Source: Flammeovirgaceae bacterium UBA2786 (GTDB lineage Bacteria > Bacteroidota > Bacteroidia > Cytophagales > Cyclobacteriaceae). From it: a stretch of 6,993 bases of DNA. A model generated the notes under the pieces. That model searched no databases. It had not been told where the DNA came from and saw only the letters and a list, made by a program, of their open reading frames with translations. Shown here one piece after another: positions 5,792-6,993 of this stretch. The position numbers and the translations under genes were made by a program. Position 1 is the first letter of the stretch; each line of letters starts with the position of its first letter. Where the stretch lies: contig DEIA01000066.1 in the NCBI GenBank assembly GCA_002352225.1, forward strand, positions 1 to 6,993, written 5' to 3'.

Positions 5792-6928
5792 ATGAAAAAA
5801 TTTGCAGCTGCTACTCTGGTATTTGGTGTACTTGTTTTGTTAACCGGTTGTACACCCACCTCTCAGAATACTTCAGATTATACCTACGCTGATTCTTTGA
5901 AATATGCCAGAGGGTTTTCCATTCAACGGGAAGGAAGGATAATTAAATTAACCGTTAACCGACCCTATCCCGGTGCTACTCAAAGTTACACGTACTTACT
6001 GGTTCCAAAAGGAGAATCGGCACCTGCTCACGCTGCCGACACACAAGTAATTGAGATTCCTCTTACCCGGATAGCCTGTACTTCCACCACGCATATTCCA
6101 TTACTGGATTACTTAGATGAAACAGGTGCACTGGTGGCATTTCCTACTACAGACTACATCAGTTCAGAAAAAATGCGCAAAAGAGTAGATGCCGGAAAGG
6201 TTACGGATGTGGGTATTGATAAAGGCATGAATCTGGAAGTCTTGTTTTCGTTAAAACCACAGTTGGTAATGAGCTACACCATGAGTAGTGACCTTGGGCA
6301 ACTACGAAAAATTAAGGAGTTGGGTATTCCCACGGTTATTAATGCCGAATACCTGGAGGAGCATCCGTTAGGGCGCGCAGAGTGGATAAAGTTTATGGCC
6401 TTATTTTTTGGTAAGGAGCGCGAAGCCGATTCAATTTTTAATGTAATTGAACACGAGTATCTAACCACACAAAAACTAACTACGAGTACGAACAGCCGGC
6501 CAACTGTACTAAGTGGAATTGTGTATGGCGATACCTGGTTTATGCCGGGCGGGAAAAATTATGCAGCAAAATTATTAACCGATGCCGGCACACAATATTT
6601 ATGGAGCAACACGGATACAAATGGATTTCTGGAATTAAGTTTCGAAGCGGTTTATGAGAAAGCAAAAGATGCCGACCTTTGGATTGGAGTAGGTTCTTTT
6701 ACATCCTTATCTGAAATTGAATCAACTGAAAACCGGTATGCAATGTTTAAGCCATTCAAATCGAGAAGCGTGTATAGTTACAATGCCCGCAAAGGCGCCA
6801 AGGGGGGAAATGAATTTTTGGAGCTTGGCTACCTGCGGCCCGATATAATTCTAAAAGACTTAGTAAAAATTGCACACCCTTCTCTGCTTCCCAATCACGA
6901 CTTATATTTCCATAGAAGGTTGGATTAA
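5792..6928 (+). CDS. ABC transporter substrate-binding lipoprotein (BtuF/FecB-like, helical backbone type)
   Basis: A 378-aa lipoprotein. The signal sequence ends in the lipobox LLTGC with Cys20, so the mature protein is membrane-anchored after lipidation. After a linker and a beta-rich N-terminal segment (about 38-92) comes a TroA/BtuF-like fold. The first lobe has RIACTSTTHIPLLDYLDETGALVAFPT (93-119) and GIDKGMNLEVLFSLKPQLVMSY (141-162), the phrase usual in iron-siderophore and cobalamin binding proteins. A linking helix lies around 195-222. The second lobe has FMPGGKNYAAKLLTDAG (250-266), LSFEAVYEKAKDADLWIGVG (282-301) and the C-terminal GYLRPDIILKDLVKIAHPSLLP (346-367). It should deliver an iron-siderophore, haem or corrinoid to a FecCD/BtuC-type permease; the ligand cannot be read from the sequence. 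Proximity to meaB makes a corrinoid possible. The permease and ATPase genes are not within the window. The ATG at 5792 directly precedes the signal peptide. Confidence 0.88.
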   Translation: MKKFAAATLVFGVLVLLTGCTPTSQNTSDYTYADSLKYARGFSIQREGRIIKLTVNRPYPGATQSYTYLLVPKGESAPAHAADTQVIEIPLTRIACTSTTHIPLLDYLDETGALVAFPTTDYISSEKMRKRVDAGKVTDVGIDKGMNLEVLFSLKPQLVMSYTMSSDLGQLRKIKELGIPTVINAEYLEEHPLGRAEWIKFMALFFGKEREADSIFNVIEHEYLTTQKLTTSTNSRPTVLSGIVYGDTWFMPGGKNYAAKLLTDAGTQYLWSNTDTNGFLELSFEAVYEKAKDADLWIGVGSFTSLSEIESTENRYAMFKPFKSRSVYSYNARKGAKGGNEFLELGYLRPDIILKDLVKIAHPSLLPNHDLYFHRRLD

Positions 6929-6993
6929 CTAACTATTCCGGTTCTGTGTAATGCACCTATTCGTATAGTTGTAAATCAACTTTATGGAAGGCC
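6929..6993 (+). other. Downstream spacer with possible start of a next gene
   Basis: No terminator follows the lipoprotein gene. An ATG at 6984 opens a frame that runs off the window after three codons (Met-Glu-Gly). A permease gene is often next in this position, but the ten visible bases cannot identify it. Confidence 0.25.

Overview
The window looks like chromosomal DNA from a member of the Bacteroidota, probably a Cytophagales-like lineage. This rests on the protein families (a four-cysteine Rrf2 regulator, a DUF5522 protein, an output-less CHASE2 protein beside a FecR-like/TPR protein), the absence of clear Shine-Dalgarno sequences, and Bacteroidota-type promoter elements (TAnnTTTG, in one case with a TTG about 19 nt upstream). 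No phage, insertion sequence, CRISPR array, tRNA or rRNA was seen. No gene-free stretch reaches 300 bases; the longest is about 130 bases (5663-5791).

Region 1 (1-1120, plus strand): the 3' part of an Rrf2-family regulator with four cysteines that could hold an Fe-S cluster, then a complete Prx6-type 1-Cys peroxiredoxin. Between them a perfect 10-bp inverted repeat lies directly upstream of the peroxiredoxin -7 element, which suggests a redox-responsive regulator/operator/target unit. Region 2 (1090-2091, minus strand): sucD, the alpha subunit of succinyl-CoA synthetase, with a recognisable promoter and a strong terminator hairpin shared with the convergent peroxiredoxin gene. sucC is not adjacent.

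Region 3 (2090-4451, minus strand): a two-gene operon. The first gene encodes a membrane protein with one N-terminal helix, a periplasmic CHASE2 sensor domain, three further helices and no output domain. The second encodes an exported protein with a FecR-like segment and a C-terminal TPR-like segment. The operon ends in a GC-rich terminator. This is the best candidate in the window for an undescribed envelope-sensing system.

Region 4 (4510-6993): a MeaB/ArgK-type G3E GTPase, chaperone of the B12-dependent methylmalonyl-CoA mutase, with a TTG start; a 60-aa DUF5522 gene that overlaps its 3' end tail-to-tail; and a lipoprotein substrate-binding protein of the BtuF/FecB (helical-backbone) type, whose permease may begin just past the edge. 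SucD and MeaB both act around succinyl-CoA, and MeaB supports a B12 enzyme, so a B12 ligand for the binding protein is possible but not shown by the sequence.
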